NCBI GenBank assembly: GCA_018831195.1
Contig: JAHJDP010000011.1
Coordinates: 1-57,359 of the forward strand
Direction: 5' to 3'
DNA from: Candidatus Eisenbacteria bacterium
GTDB lineage: Bacteria > Eisenbacteria > RBG-16-71-46 > CAIMUX01 > JAHJDP01
DNA: 57,359 bases
Shown: in pieces, positions 9,102-18,105 of the stretch
Layout of the letters: each line of letters begins with the position of its first letter
Numbering within the stretch: position 1 is the first letter of the stretch
Position numbers and translations under genes: made by a program
Notes under the pieces: model-generated
The model's input: the letters and a program-made list of their open reading frames with translations, nothing else
The model's database searches: none
What the model was told of the DNA's origin: nothing

Positions 9102-10936
9102 CGTTTCCGCCCATTCTTCCCGTTGCCGCCTTCGGCTCCGCTCTGCGCCGCGAATTGCAAATCAAAGAGATCCCGGTAAATTCCTCCCTTTTGATAAAGC
9201 TCGTCGTGAGTTCCCTCTTCGGCCAACGCCCCTTCGTGAAGAACGAGAATCCGGTCGGCCTTTGTTATCGTTGCCAAACGGTGCGCGACGATCAAGGATG
9301 TCCGCCCCTCCATAAGATGATCCAACGATGCCTGGATTTTCTGTTCTGTCATCGGATCGACCGACGAGGTCGCTTCATCTAAAATCAGGATGTCCGGATC
9401 CTCGACGACGGCGCGGGCAAAACAGAGAAGTTGTCGCTCACCCATCGAAAGATTCGTTCCGCCTTCCGACAACTCAGTGTCATATCCCTTCGGCAGGCGC
9501 TGAATCATCTCCTCGGCGTGGACGACGCGGATCGCCCGGTCCAAGGCCTCTTTCGGAATCTCATCCCGCAAGACACGCAGGTTGTCGCCCAATGATCCGG
9601 GGAAGAGATGAATGTCCTGTAGAACGAGTCCGATTTTTTTCCGCCAGGCGCCCTGCTTGTATTCCCTGATATCAACCCGGTCAAGAGTGATGAACCCGGC
9701 CTGAGGTTCGTAATAACGGAGGATCATGTTGGTGACGGTTGTCTTGCCGCCGCCGGACAACCCGACCAGAGCGATCTTTTCCCCCCGCCGGACTCGAAAG
9801 CTTACATTATCGAGCGCCTTCGCGCCGCCGTCATAGGAAAAGCTTACATTTTCGAACGCCATCTCTTCCCATACCGCCGGCACATGGGAACTCGCACCGG
9901 GCCGGTCGGGAGTCCTGGATGGCGTATCGAGCAGCTCAAAAACACGGTCCGCCGACGCGAAAGCGCGCTGGATGAAGTTGAGTTGCTCGGAAAACATGAG
10001 CAGCGGCCAGAACAGGCGCCGCGTATATTCGATAAAGAGAATCAGGGTTCCGATTGTCATCGTCGCGCCCAAGACCTGCGGCGCGCTGACATAGATGATC
10101 ATCATAACTGCGACAATCTCCATCGCGGAGAAGATCCCCCAGAACCCATACTCGACATAGGCCAGTTTGACCTCTTTGACGTACTTGTCCTGATTGAACT
10201 TCATAAGATCCATACGGGCCTTCTCGGTATACCCGTAGATCTGCAGTATCGGAATCCCTTGAACATACTCGGTCAGAAATCCCGAGATCTTCGCATAGAG
10301 CCGGCGCACCGTGCGAAATCCTTTGCGAATATACCGAAGAAAGAAATAGGTCGAGAAAATGATCGGCGTCATAATGGCGAGGATTGTGAGCGTCACCTTG
10401 ACACTTGCGAAAAGCATCACCAGAAATGTTCCGATCAGCAGGACGCCGTTGCGGAAAATGGCGATCGAGACCTCCGAGAAAAGTATCAGCAGCCTTTCCA
10501 CATCACTTTCCACCCGCGCCATCAACCAACCCGGAGGGTTTTTGTCAAAGTAGGCCAGTGATAATGTCATCAGATGGGAAAAGACCTTCTGCCGGAGACC
10601 GGTGACGATCTTCAGACCGACCTTCACCATCACAATGACCTGAAGATAGGCCATACCCATCCCTACACCGAAGAGCAGCGCGTAGGCAACCGCCCGGATG
10701 ACAATACCGGCTCCGTTGTTCCCCGGGATGTCTTTATCGAGGACATGCCTTACCAGGAGAGGTCCGCCCAATTCCGCCGCGACGACGACAAACATCATGA
10801 GCGTCGAGAGGAGGAGCTTCCCGCGGTAGGGTCTGAAAAGAGGCAAAATCCGGCCCATCAGCATTTGCCGCGCGGACAGGTGCCGGGCGCGCTGCTCACC
10901 TTCCAGATTCGGATCGTCCTCGTCGTCCCAAAACAT
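9098..10936 (-). CDS. Heterodimeric ABC exporter, catalytically intact subunit
   Basis: This 612-residue half-transporter (from ATG 10936) starts with an acidic segment (FWDDEDDPNLEGE), followed by six helices and an ATPase. Walker A is GLSGGGKTT near residue 389. Walker B is ILILDEATSSVD with the catalytic Glu, and the H-loop is AHRLATI. Its signature is LSMGE rather than LSGGQ. In the dimer it would face the Asp-type Walker B of the partner, so both weak elements fall in one site. ATG 10936 with AGGAA nearby is preferred; the frame extends upstream to a GTG at 11065, but that stretch is poor in family-like sequence. Confidence 0.9.
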   Translation of the reverse strand: MFWDDEDDPNLEGEQRARHLSARQMLMGRILPLFRPYRGKLLLSTLMMFVVVAAELGGPLLVRHVLDKDIPGNNGAGIVIRAVAYALLFGVGMGMAYLQVIVMVKVGLKIVTGLRQKVFSHLMTLSLAYFDKNPPGWLMARVESDVERLLILFSEVSIAIFRNGVLLIGTFLVMLFASVKVTLTILAIMTPIIFSTYFFLRYIRKGFRTVRRLYAKISGFLTEYVQGIPILQIYGYTEKARMDLMKFNQDKYVKEVKLAYVEYGFWGIFSAMEIVAVMMIIYVSAPQVLGATMTIGTLILFIEYTRRLFWPLLMFSEQLNFIQRAFASADRVFELLDTPSRTPDRPGASSHVPAVWEEMAFENVSFSYDGGAKALDNVSFRVRRGEKIALVGLSGGGKTTVTNMILRYYEPQAGFITLDRVDIREYKQGAWRKKIGLVLQDIHLFPGSLGDNLRVLRDEIPKEALDRAIRVVHAEEMIQRLPKGYDTELSEGGTNLSMGERQLLCFARAVVEDPDILILDEATSSVDPMTEQKIQASLDHLMEGRTSLIVAHRLATITKADRILVLHEGALAEEGTHDELYQKGGIYRDLFDLQFAAQSGAEGGNGKNGRKR

Positions 10937-11184
10937 TGTCTCGATTCCTATTCCATCAGCGGGCTGGGATTCATTATGGCAAGCCGCGGCCACATTCGTA
11001 GATTGAGTGCTGGGGCAGGTCCTTTTCACTCTTTCTCGAGCCGGCCGGCAAGACGACTCTCCCACGCGTCAGCAGGCAAACCTACATGGTAGCAGAGTAC
11101 GAAAAATCTCCCTTTGAGTTCGCCTTCATATCCTACATGTTTACAACTAAACACACAATCCCGCGGAGCTCTTCATCATTCTTT

Positions 11185-12483
11185 TCATGGCGCGACGGCG
11201 CGCAGCAATACGACTTCCAGCGGTTCGCTCTCGGAAAGATCTTCCTCTTTATCATCACCATCATCATTGCCGTAGCCCGCCCACATCGCGCGCTGCGCAT
11301 CGAGAATGTTGCGCAGCAGAACGAACCGGCCATCGACCAGCGGAATGAGCCGATCCTGATCCTTATTCATCTCCCCGGCGAGCTGCAGCACATATTGGAA
11401 GCGGCCCTCACGGTCGAAGACATCCCATGTTTCGATAATGCCGTCCGGCAGGTCCAACCGGCTGCGGCTGTGACTGACCAGCAGCCGGCCCTGCTCGTCG
11501 ATCCGGATCCAATTGATAACCGGGTCGAAATCAAGGAAGTGGGTCGTCAATTGGACAGCCTCGCCATTGATACTCATCGAATACCCTTTCGCCAGTTCTT
11601 CTTTTCTCTCGGAAGTCCGGCGGTTTCGTTCGTAATCGCGTTCAATCGTCCGCACGGGATTCCCGACGGCATCGAGAACATCGATTTCATAGCGATCGCG
11701 CTCCGGTGCGTAATAGACAAAACCTTCTTGATCCACGGCCCAACATGATGTGCCGAGGGTGTTGTCATTCGTCTCGTCATAACTGCGATCGGTAAAATTG
11801 AAACCACTGGTCTCCGTCATCAGCCTCCGGCGGGGAACGCCATTCTCGTCGAAGATGCCGAGGAAACCGTACTCCTGGCGAGCGTCATCCTCATTCTTCC
11901 ATTCGCTGCCATTGATGACGACAAAACCGTCTCCCGCATAAGCCCGATTCAGTTGCATCATGCCGGGAACACCGCCGTCTTCGGTCTTAAGTTCAAAGGA
12001 CGGCAATGGTGTTCCTTCCATATCGATTCTCGTCACCCGCCCGGGTGCGCGATGCACGAATCCCAGCGCCTCGTCGCCGGTCCACAGGATTTGCCGGGGA
12101 AGGCGGACCTCGCCCGGTCCGTCCCCCTCGCGGCCCAGCGTCCGCAGATAGGCGCCCTCAGCCGAGTAAACCAAAACCTGGCAGAGTTGCTGATCGAGCA
12201 GCAGGATCTCTCCATTGGGACGGGCGAGGGCGTCAGCGATGACGCCCATAAGAATCTCGCTATCTTCGCCCCCGACACGCCACACTTCCTCCAGACGCAC
12301 CGTGCGAATGCCGTTGGCGGGGTCGGAACCGTTATGAATCGATTCGACATCGCAGCGCGCCGGGGCCGGAGCAAGGCTCAGCAGCAGGGCGCTGACAATG
12401 ATCCCAAAGAGACCGCGCCGCCGTGTCCCAAACTCCCCCTGCATTGAAGAGATCGATGTGCCCCGCGTGATAGGATTCAGCAT
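11185..12483 (-). CDS. Secreted 6-bladed beta-propeller protein
   Basis: The 432-residue product has a basic N-terminus and a hydrophobic stretch (LFGIIVSALLLSLAPAPA, about residues 25-42) that looks like a Sec signal. The rest reads as NHL/6-bladed propeller blades, for example LRTLGREGDGPGEVRLP, a phrase typical of these proteins, and later blades with ILWTGDEALGFVHR. These proteins usually bind ligands or partners and have no recognisable catalytic motif. ATG 12483 is supported by AGGTGG six bases upstream. It lies 248 bases upstream of the ABC exporter on the same strand. Function is unknown. Confidence 0.75.
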   Translation of the reverse strand: MLNPITRGTSISSMQGEFGTRRRGLFGIIVSALLLSLAPAPARCDVESIHNGSDPANGIRTVRLEEVWRVGGEDSEILMGVIADALARPNGEILLLDQQLCQVLVYSAEGAYLRTLGREGDGPGEVRLPRQILWTGDEALGFVHRAPGRVTRIDMEGTPLPSFELKTEDGGVPGMMQLNRAYAGDGFVVINGSEWKNEDDARQEYGFLGIFDENGVPRRRLMTETSGFNFTDRSYDETNDNTLGTSCWAVDQEGFVYYAPERDRYEIDVLDAVGNPVRTIERDYERNRRTSERKEELAKGYSMSINGEAVQLTTHFLDFDPVINWIRIDEQGRLLVSHSRSRLDLPDGIIETWDVFDREGRFQYVLQLAGEMNKDQDRLIPLVDGRFVLLRNILDAQRAMWAGYGNDDGDDKEEDLSESEPLEVVLLRAVAP

Positions 12484-12852
12484 TATATTCCACCTGTATG
12501 TGTTTTACAGACTGGCCTCTTAGCCGGATGACTCCCACCGTTCAGCCGCTTCTGAAGATAAGGTAATGATAAGACATAGACCGCCTCAGATAAATGAGCA
12601 ATGCAAGAATCAGGAATTGAAAGAAGGGGGCTTTCTTCACCTTTGACCCTCTTCTGGATGTCCCGTCGCATCCGGTTCAAGCCCTCCCTCCTTTTGGATC
12701 TCTGGCTTATCTTCCAAGTCATCGCTGTCTCGGGGAGGCAAGGCGGACCTTTAAATCTTATCCTTGATGTCGAGATCCCGAGGGTCATAATGTTTATGGT
12801 GGTTGTGAAAATGACCAGGCCGCACCAGCCCCTACTGATGAAGGAGACGAAC
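12484..12852. other. Intergenic region, no convincing gene
   Basis: This 369-base gap separates divergent genes. The plus-strand frame is open from 12601, but the only good ribosome-binding site (AAGGAG 12841-12846) serves ATG 12853. On the minus strand one frame reads a His-rich stretch and then a charged stretch, interrupted by a stop; this may be chance. I see no terminator and no clear promoter. Confidence 0.5.
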
Positions 12853-13305
12853 ATGAATCTCATAGAAGCACTCAGCATACACACCGAGGACATTATCGCC
12901 GAAGCGATGAAGGGCGTGCGGCGGGCTCATCTCGAACATTACAATGTCGACGACCCCGAAACCCTCGCGAAATTGCACAAGCTTCTCGCCCTTTGTTCTG
13001 AATGCACAGAGAAACGCAACGTCATCCCGATGGTTCGCTATGCCCAAGGAATCGCCAAAGAGCGATTCGCCAGCGGATTCGGATTTGCGGAAGTACAGAC
13101 CACATATAACACTTTAGAAGAAGCCATTTGGTCCGTGCTCTCCAAAAAGCTACCGGCGGAAGAGTTTGTTAACTCCATCTGGTTGGTTAGCTCGATCCTG
13201 GGGATGGGTAAGGATGCGATGGCAAGAAGCTATGTGGAGCTTACGTCAAAAAAGAGCGTTCCCTCTCTAAACTACGACGCTCTTTTCCGGAACGCGCTCG
13301 GATAG
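12853..13305 (+). CDS. Stand-alone RsbRD-type N-terminal domain protein
   Basis: This 150-residue protein is all-helical and resembles the RsbRD_N sensor domain (PF14361), a globin-like module usually attached to STAS domains or histidine kinases in stress signalling. Recognisable features are the helix starting NLIEALSIHTEDIIAEAM, the central ERFASGFGFAEVQTTYNTLEEAIW segment that is strongest in the family, and a late helix with MGKDAMARSYVEL. No STAS or kinase domain follows, so it would act in trans. AAGGAG six bases before ATG 12853 fixes the start. It converges on the heme-barrel gene 51 bases downstream. Confidence 0.65.
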   Translation: MNLIEALSIHTEDIIAEAMKGVRRAHLEHYNVDDPETLAKLHKLLALCSECTEKRNVIPMVRYAQGIAKERFASGFGFAEVQTTYNTLEEAIWSVLSKKLPAEEFVNSIWLVSSILGMGKDAMARSYVELTSKKSVPSLNYDALFRNALG

Positions 13306-13356
13306 TATCGTTGCTTACGGGTTTGATTGAGCACTAACCCTCTGCTACACCCATTT

Positions 13357-14583
13357 CTACAACCAAATGTGCACCAGCAGCAGGATCAGGTTATTGCGGA
13401 TATTGGGATGGGCGAAGGTGTTCGGCTCCTGAACCATCCGCATCTGCGGCTGCAGTTCCAGGTAGGGCATGGGGAAGTAATCGAAACCAAAGATAATCTT
13501 CTTATAACCCTCGCCGGGGACGAGCGTATCGGAATCCCAAAGGTCGTACCGGCCGACAAAATCAAGCCCGCGCTTGATCTTGAAAGAGGCCTCGAACATC
13601 CAGGCGGCTGTCTGGATGCCGGTATGCGCCGCCGCCAATCCGGTCTGCGGCCCCAGCGCGAGTCTGTCAGCCTTGTCAATCTCGCCAAGAATGTTCAACC
13701 TTCCTAATCCGATCCCACCGAAATAGCCGGATCGCTTGGCGCCGGCCCGGGCGTAATTGGAGAGGCCGAAGATCCATTCCAGGCCGAGCAGCCGCGGCCG
13801 CAATTCGAAGCGATACAGCTGGGCCTTGCTGCTTCCCACGGGGGCCGTGGCCCCGTTCCCATTCTGATAGGCGAACGAAAAACGCCAGCGGCTCCGCTCG
13901 TATCCCAGCTCAAATCCGGCATCCCGGTCATTGCCGCCGAAACCTAATCCGCCGCCCGGCATATTCGGGATATCATCGCCATCCCCCGCTCTTGTATAAG
14001 CCGTCGGGTCATCCAGCCGAATGCCGAAATCGGGAGAGAAGGCGCCCAGTTTCAAATAAGTGGGGCCCTTGATATTTTTTAGAAGGGCATAAGCCTCGAT
14101 CTCATCATTCTCAGGATCGTGGCGCAGATAAAAGATAAGATCGCGGGCCGGCTCAAAGACACCGTAGAGATCGGCGTCGGTCACCTGGTAACCAACGTGA
14201 TTGGCGGGCAGCCCGTTCTCCGTGCCTTGTTCATAGATAATGCGGAAGCGGAAATCGGCTCCGATCCGAATACCCGACGCCATCAAACCGTCATGCCGGA
14301 TGACTTCCGTCCGGTCGGTCTCCCGGGCCAAGGTATGCCGTGAATAAGCACCGGCGCCGTATTCATTGCGCGCGCCGCCGCCGGTGGGGTTCACATGGCA
14401 TGCGGAGCAGGAAACCTTCTCCCGCATCGCAAAACGAGGAACCGCCTTCGCCGGGCCGGCCGTCAATCCAAGCAGGATTGCACAATTCAGAATGGTACAA
14501 CAGAGAAGAAAGAAAAGAAGACCGATTCCCGACGGGAGCATCCCGCCCCGATGCGGCCTCTTTCCAGACATCCTCTGGACCAT
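13357..14583 (-). CDS. Outer-membrane barrel with N-terminal c-type heme motif
   Basis: This 408-residue protein has a hydrophobic signal (about residues 17-42). Next comes a single heme-c site, C59-S-A-C62-H63, followed by VNPTGGGARNEYG. The remaining 330 residues alternate in the amphipathic pattern of a porin-like barrel, with many aromatic girdle residues (SRWRFSFAYQNGNG, YLKLGAFSPDFGIR). The pattern suggests an exported redox porin for which heme would be attached in the periplasm. No cytochrome maturation or electron-transfer gene is adjacent. ATG 14583 has AGGGGG about seven bases upstream. The C-terminus is WL rather than the common terminal Phe. Confidence 0.75.
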   Translation of the reverse strand: MVQRMSGKRPHRGGMLPSGIGLLFFLLCCTILNCAILLGLTAGPAKAVPRFAMREKVSCSACHVNPTGGGARNEYGAGAYSRHTLARETDRTEVIRHDGLMASGIRIGADFRFRIIYEQGTENGLPANHVGYQVTDADLYGVFEPARDLIFYLRHDPENDEIEAYALLKNIKGPTYLKLGAFSPDFGIRLDDPTAYTRAGDGDDIPNMPGGGLGFGGNDRDAGFELGYERSRWRFSFAYQNGNGATAPVGSSKAQLYRFELRPRLLGLEWIFGLSNYARAGAKRSGYFGGIGLGRLNILGEIDKADRLALGPQTGLAAAHTGIQTAAWMFEASFKIKRGLDFVGRYDLWDSDTLVPGEGYKKIIFGFDYFPMPYLELQPQMRMVQEPNTFAHPNIRNNLILLLVHIWL

Positions 14584-14633
14584 CTTGAATCCCCCTCATC
14601 GGCCTTTCCCGGCCGGTCTCCCAGGATACCGGC

Positions 14634-16622
14634 TCAGTCTTCCCCGCGGCTCAATCGGGTGCCGGGCGTCCGCACATCCCCTTGACGCATTGTATAGCGT
14701 TCCTTATCCAGATACTCCAATAACGGCACCGCCTGTTTCCGGCTCACCCCGAGAATATCTTTAAACTGGGCGATCGACATCTCCGTCTTGCCGCTTGCGA
14801 AATATTTCTCCACCGCCTCAGGAACCTTCTTCACAACATCGCAATGAAAGAGAATGTCGGGCGGAACCCGGACAATCGCCCCCTCTTCCATCAACAACGC
14901 CACCAGCTCGGGGGCGATCTTGGCGGTCTTGGCGCCGACATTCGACGTCACCGCTTCCAACAACTCCTTTTGATGCGGCCCGACAAAACCCCGCTTCAGC
15001 AGATCGTCGAGAACCTTCTCTCTCAATTCCTGCAACTCCGGCGTCAACTTGATATCATCGGCGTCCCAGCGCAGCCGGTCTTTCCGCGCAAACAGCCGGC
15101 CGCCATCGAGCATTCGCTGAACCCAGAGCTCCACAACATGCGGATGGATCCGATCCGACAGACGGCTCTTTAGCTCGCTCTTCGTCATCCCCCACCGCAA
15201 CGGATTTTCCTTCTGGAAACAACTTAATGTCTCCTTCAACAGGTCACCGGCTGAATCAACCGCTTCGGGAAGGACGAGATGATCCTTCCCCACGATCAGC
15301 ACCTGCTCAGACTTGACAAGGCCTTCAACAATCTCCACAACCTCTTCCCGCGATTGCCCGACAGCCCGGCAGAGTTCCTCCATCGAGTGCCCCTTCGCTT
15401 GCTGCTTGCGGAGCGAGTCGGTGACCCTCTCTTCCGGCGTCCCCTTTTCGGCAACCTTGAGGGTATCAAGATCCTCGGCCCGGTGCCGCCGCCGGCGTTT
15501 GTTCTCGGCCAGCACCACCGTTCCGCCGGCAATCGTGTGCGCCGGGGAATAGGACCGGATAACAAAGCGATCCCCTCTCTCTGCTAAGATCGGCGTTTCC
15601 AGACGGATCTGTGCCCATCCCTCCTGCCCAGGCGCCAGACTCTCCCGGTCGATCAGGATCAACCGGCCCAACACCTCCGCCGCGCCGAGGTGGAAACGGA
15701 TCCGGCTGCCGTTTTTTAGCTCTCGCGGCGCCGAGCTGAGGCAGCGGACCTTTGCATCGACCATCTGGTGGGGCTCGGCGTCCTCCCTGGAAGTGACCCA
15801 ATCACCGCGACTTAGGGCTTCTTTCTCCACGGCATGGAGCGATACCGCCGTTCGCTGTCCCGCCACCGCCTCAGGCACCCGCTCACCGTGAACCTGCAGC
15901 GCCTTGATCCGGGTTTCGATCCCCTGAGGGAAGATCCAAACCGGGTCTCCCTCCCGAAGCCGGCCCGCCCAGAGGGTCCCGGTCACCACCGTCCCGAAAC
16001 CCTCCATGATGAAGATCCGATCGACGGGCAGGCGCGGGAAGCGGCCGCGCTCCTCCAGCTCAACCTGGGGGATCAACTCATCGATGGCGGCGAGAAGCTC
16101 ATCCTTGCCGGCGCCGGTCACCGAGGAGATAGGAACGATCGGGGCGCCGGCCAGGGGGGTCTTCTGCAAATACTCCCGCACCTCCTCGGTCACCAGCTCA
16201 AGCCATTCATCGTCGACAAGATCGATTTTTGTTAAAGCAATCACGCCGCGATTGATCCCGAGCAGTTCGATGATGTCCATATGCTCGCGTGTCTGCGGCA
16301 TCACTCCTTCGTCGGCGGCAATGATAAAGAGGATCACATCGATCCCCGCCGCGCCGGCAAGCATCGCGCGGATAAAACGCTCATGCCCGGGCACGTCGAC
16401 AATACCCAGTTTATGTCCACCGGGCGTTGTCAGTGAGGCGAATCCCAGCTCGATCGAGATGCCCCGCTTCTTCTCCTCAACGAGGCGGTCGGTATCGGTG
16501 CCGGATAGCAGCTTGATCAATAGGGTTTTCCCGTGATCGATATGTCCCGCCGTACCGAGAATCAAAGGACGGATGGGTCCGCGGGGATCCGATGCCTGGG
16601 GAGGCTTCACCGGTTTCGCCAT
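14634..16622 (-). CDS. selB: Selenocysteine-specific elongation factor SelB
   Basis: This 662-residue translational GTPase delivers Sec-tRNA to UGA codons. The G1 motif is GHIDHGKT (near residue 26), the switch region contains KRGISIELGFA, G3 is DVPGHE and G4 is TKID. EF-Tu-like domains 2 and 3 follow to about 340. The C-terminal 300 residues form the winged-helix repeats that bind the SECIS RNA and end in MRQGDVRTP. It starts six bases after the murA stop, so murA-selB is probably one transcript. No selA, selD, selC or SECIS-bearing gene is visible in the window. Confidence 0.95.
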   Translation of the reverse strand: MAKPVKPPQASDPRGPIRPLILGTAGHIDHGKTLLIKLLSGTDTDRLVEEKKRGISIELGFASLTTPGGHKLGIVDVPGHERFIRAMLAGAAGIDVILFIIAADEGVMPQTREHMDIIELLGINRGVIALTKIDLVDDEWLELVTEEVREYLQKTPLAGAPIVPISSVTGAGKDELLAAIDELIPQVELEERGRFPRLPVDRIFIMEGFGTVVTGTLWAGRLREGDPVWIFPQGIETRIKALQVHGERVPEAVAGQRTAVSLHAVEKEALSRGDWVTSREDAEPHQMVDAKVRCLSSAPRELKNGSRIRFHLGAAEVLGRLILIDRESLAPGQEGWAQIRLETPILAERGDRFVIRSYSPAHTIAGGTVVLAENKRRRRHRAEDLDTLKVAEKGTPEERVTDSLRKQQAKGHSMEELCRAVGQSREEVVEIVEGLVKSEQVLIVGKDHLVLPEAVDSAGDLLKETLSCFQKENPLRWGMTKSELKSRLSDRIHPHVVELWVQRMLDGGRLFARKDRLRWDADDIKLTPELQELREKVLDDLLKRGFVGPHQKELLEAVTSNVGAKTAKIAPELVALLMEEGAIVRVPPDILFHCDVVKKVPEAVEKYFASGKTEMSIAQFKDILGVSRKQAVPLLEYLDKERYTMRQGDVRTPGTRLSRGED

Positions 16623-16628
16623 GGGTCG

Positions 16629-17894
16629 TCAGCTCATGCTTTCTTTTATCCGCCGGATACGGGCGCCAAGGCCGGCGAGTTTCTTCTCAATCGCCTCATA
16701 CCCACGATCGATATGATAAACACGCGAAACATGGGTTTGTCCCTTGGCGACCAGCCCGGCCAGTATCAGTGCGGAAGAAGCGCGGATATCGGTCGACATC
16801 ACCTGCGCTCCCTGCAGCTCAGGCACACCCCGCACGGTGGCCACATTTCCGGCGAGGTTAATGTTCGCCCCAAGACGCACCAGTTCCTGCACATGCGTGA
16901 AACGATCGGGATAGATCGTCTCTTGTATAACTCCGGTCCCGTGGGAGATGGCCAGCAGCGCCATGATCTGCGCCTGCAGATCGGTCGGGAAGCCGGGATA
17001 AACCTCCGTCTTCACATCAGCGGCGTTGAGCCGGCCTTCGGTCCTGATCCGAAGCCCCGTCTCCTCCTCCGTGATATGGCACCCCATCTCCTGCATCACC
17101 GAAATGACGGTGGAGAGATGATCAGGCCGGCAGTGGGTCAGGTGAATATCCCCCCCGGTGATCGCGCCGGCGGCGAGGAAGGTCCCCGCTTCAATCCGGT
17201 CGGGAAGATTGGTGAAAGCGAGCGACTTGGCCAGCGATGTCACACCTTTAATGCGGATGGTCTTTGTCCCCTCACCTTCGATCTCGGCGCCGAGGGCGCG
17301 GAGAAACTCCGCCAGGATCACCATTTCTGGTTCACAGGCGGCGTTTTGGATCATTGTCTCTCCCTCGGCGTGAACGGCGGCCATCATGATATTCCCCGTC
17401 GCGCCGACACTCGAGACAGCCAGGTTGATTTTGGCGCCCCGCAGTTTTTTCGCCTTGGCGACAATATAACCGTGATCGAGTTCGATCTCCGCGCCGAGCG
17501 CCTCCATCCCCTTGATATGGAGATCGACCGGGCGCGGTCCCCAGGCGCAGCCGCCCGGCAGCGATACGCGGGCCTCGCCGAACCGGGCCAGCAGGGGTCC
17601 GAGGACATAGATCGAAGCCCGCATCTTCTTGACCAGCTCATACGGAGCCTCGGTTGATGTGATCTTCGAGGCATCCAGCTGGAGGGAGTGATCGGTATAC
17701 GCCCCGGTGCAGCCGAGCTGCGCCAGCAGCTTTAAGAAGGTGGTGACATCGGTCAAATGCGGGACATTGGAGATTTGGACCGTCCCCTCGACAAGCAGCG
17801 AAGCGGCGATCATCGGCAACGCGGCGTTCTTGGCGCCGCTGATCCGGACGTCTCCCCGAAGCGGGATCCCTCCCTCAACTAAAATGGCATCCAT
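16629..17894 (-). CDS. murA: UDP-N-acetylglucosamine 1-carboxyvinyltransferase
   Basis: This 421-residue enzyme transfers enolpyruvate from PEP to UDP-GlcNAc, the first committed step of peptidoglycan synthesis in the cytoplasm. The protein starts with the family pattern GGIPLRGDVRISGAKNAALP, including the catalytic Lys and Asn of SGAKNA. The active-site Cys is C116 in PGGCAWGPRPVDLH, so fosfomycin sensitivity would be expected from the family. The C-terminus has RASSALILAGLVA. AGGAGGTCACC precedes ATG 17894. selB follows after six bases. Confidence 0.97.
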   Translation of the reverse strand: MDAILVEGGIPLRGDVRISGAKNAALPMIAASLLVEGTVQISNVPHLTDVTTFLKLLAQLGCTGAYTDHSLQLDASKITSTEAPYELVKKMRASIYVLGPLLARFGEARVSLPGGCAWGPRPVDLHIKGMEALGAEIELDHGYIVAKAKKLRGAKINLAVSSVGATGNIMMAAVHAEGETMIQNAACEPEMVILAEFLRALGAEIEGEGTKTIRIKGVTSLAKSLAFTNLPDRIEAGTFLAAGAITGGDIHLTHCRPDHLSTVISVMQEMGCHITEEETGLRIRTEGRLNAADVKTEVYPGFPTDLQAQIMALLAISHGTGVIQETIYPDRFTHVQELVRLGANINLAGNVATVRGVPELQGAQVMSTDIRASSALILAGLVAKGQTHVSRVYHIDRGYEAIEKKLAGLGARIRRIKESMS

Positions 17895-18105
17895 GGTGAC
17901 CTCCTGACGGGATGTCGGGTCTGGGTGAAAAGGAGCTCAGGACCGAACCTCCGATCTTCGATGCGTTTGGATGAATCGGGGCGTTCAAATGAAAGGTAAG
18001 CTCCCGCGGCGGCGGGGGCAAGGATGGCGGCGCTGCCATCACGGGATAAGAATGTCGGCGGCGACCCTCGAAGACTTGGGCTTCATCCGTATCCAATCCA
18101 GAAAT

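Noticed and set aside
10937-11065. GTG-started N-terminal extension of the upstream ABC subunit
   Set aside because: The 43 extra residues are Arg/Ser/Pro-rich without family similarity, and ATG 10936 has a usable ribosome-binding site. The alternative cannot be fully excluded.
12640-12830. Minus-strand reading with a His-rich stretch followed by a charged tail, possibly a gene remnant
   Set aside because: It is interrupted by a stop, has no start signal and matches no family I recognise; chance is the simpler explanation.
12601-12852. 84-codon N-terminal extension of the RsbRD-type protein
   Set aside because: The AAGGAG before ATG 12853 and the start of family similarity both favour the short form.
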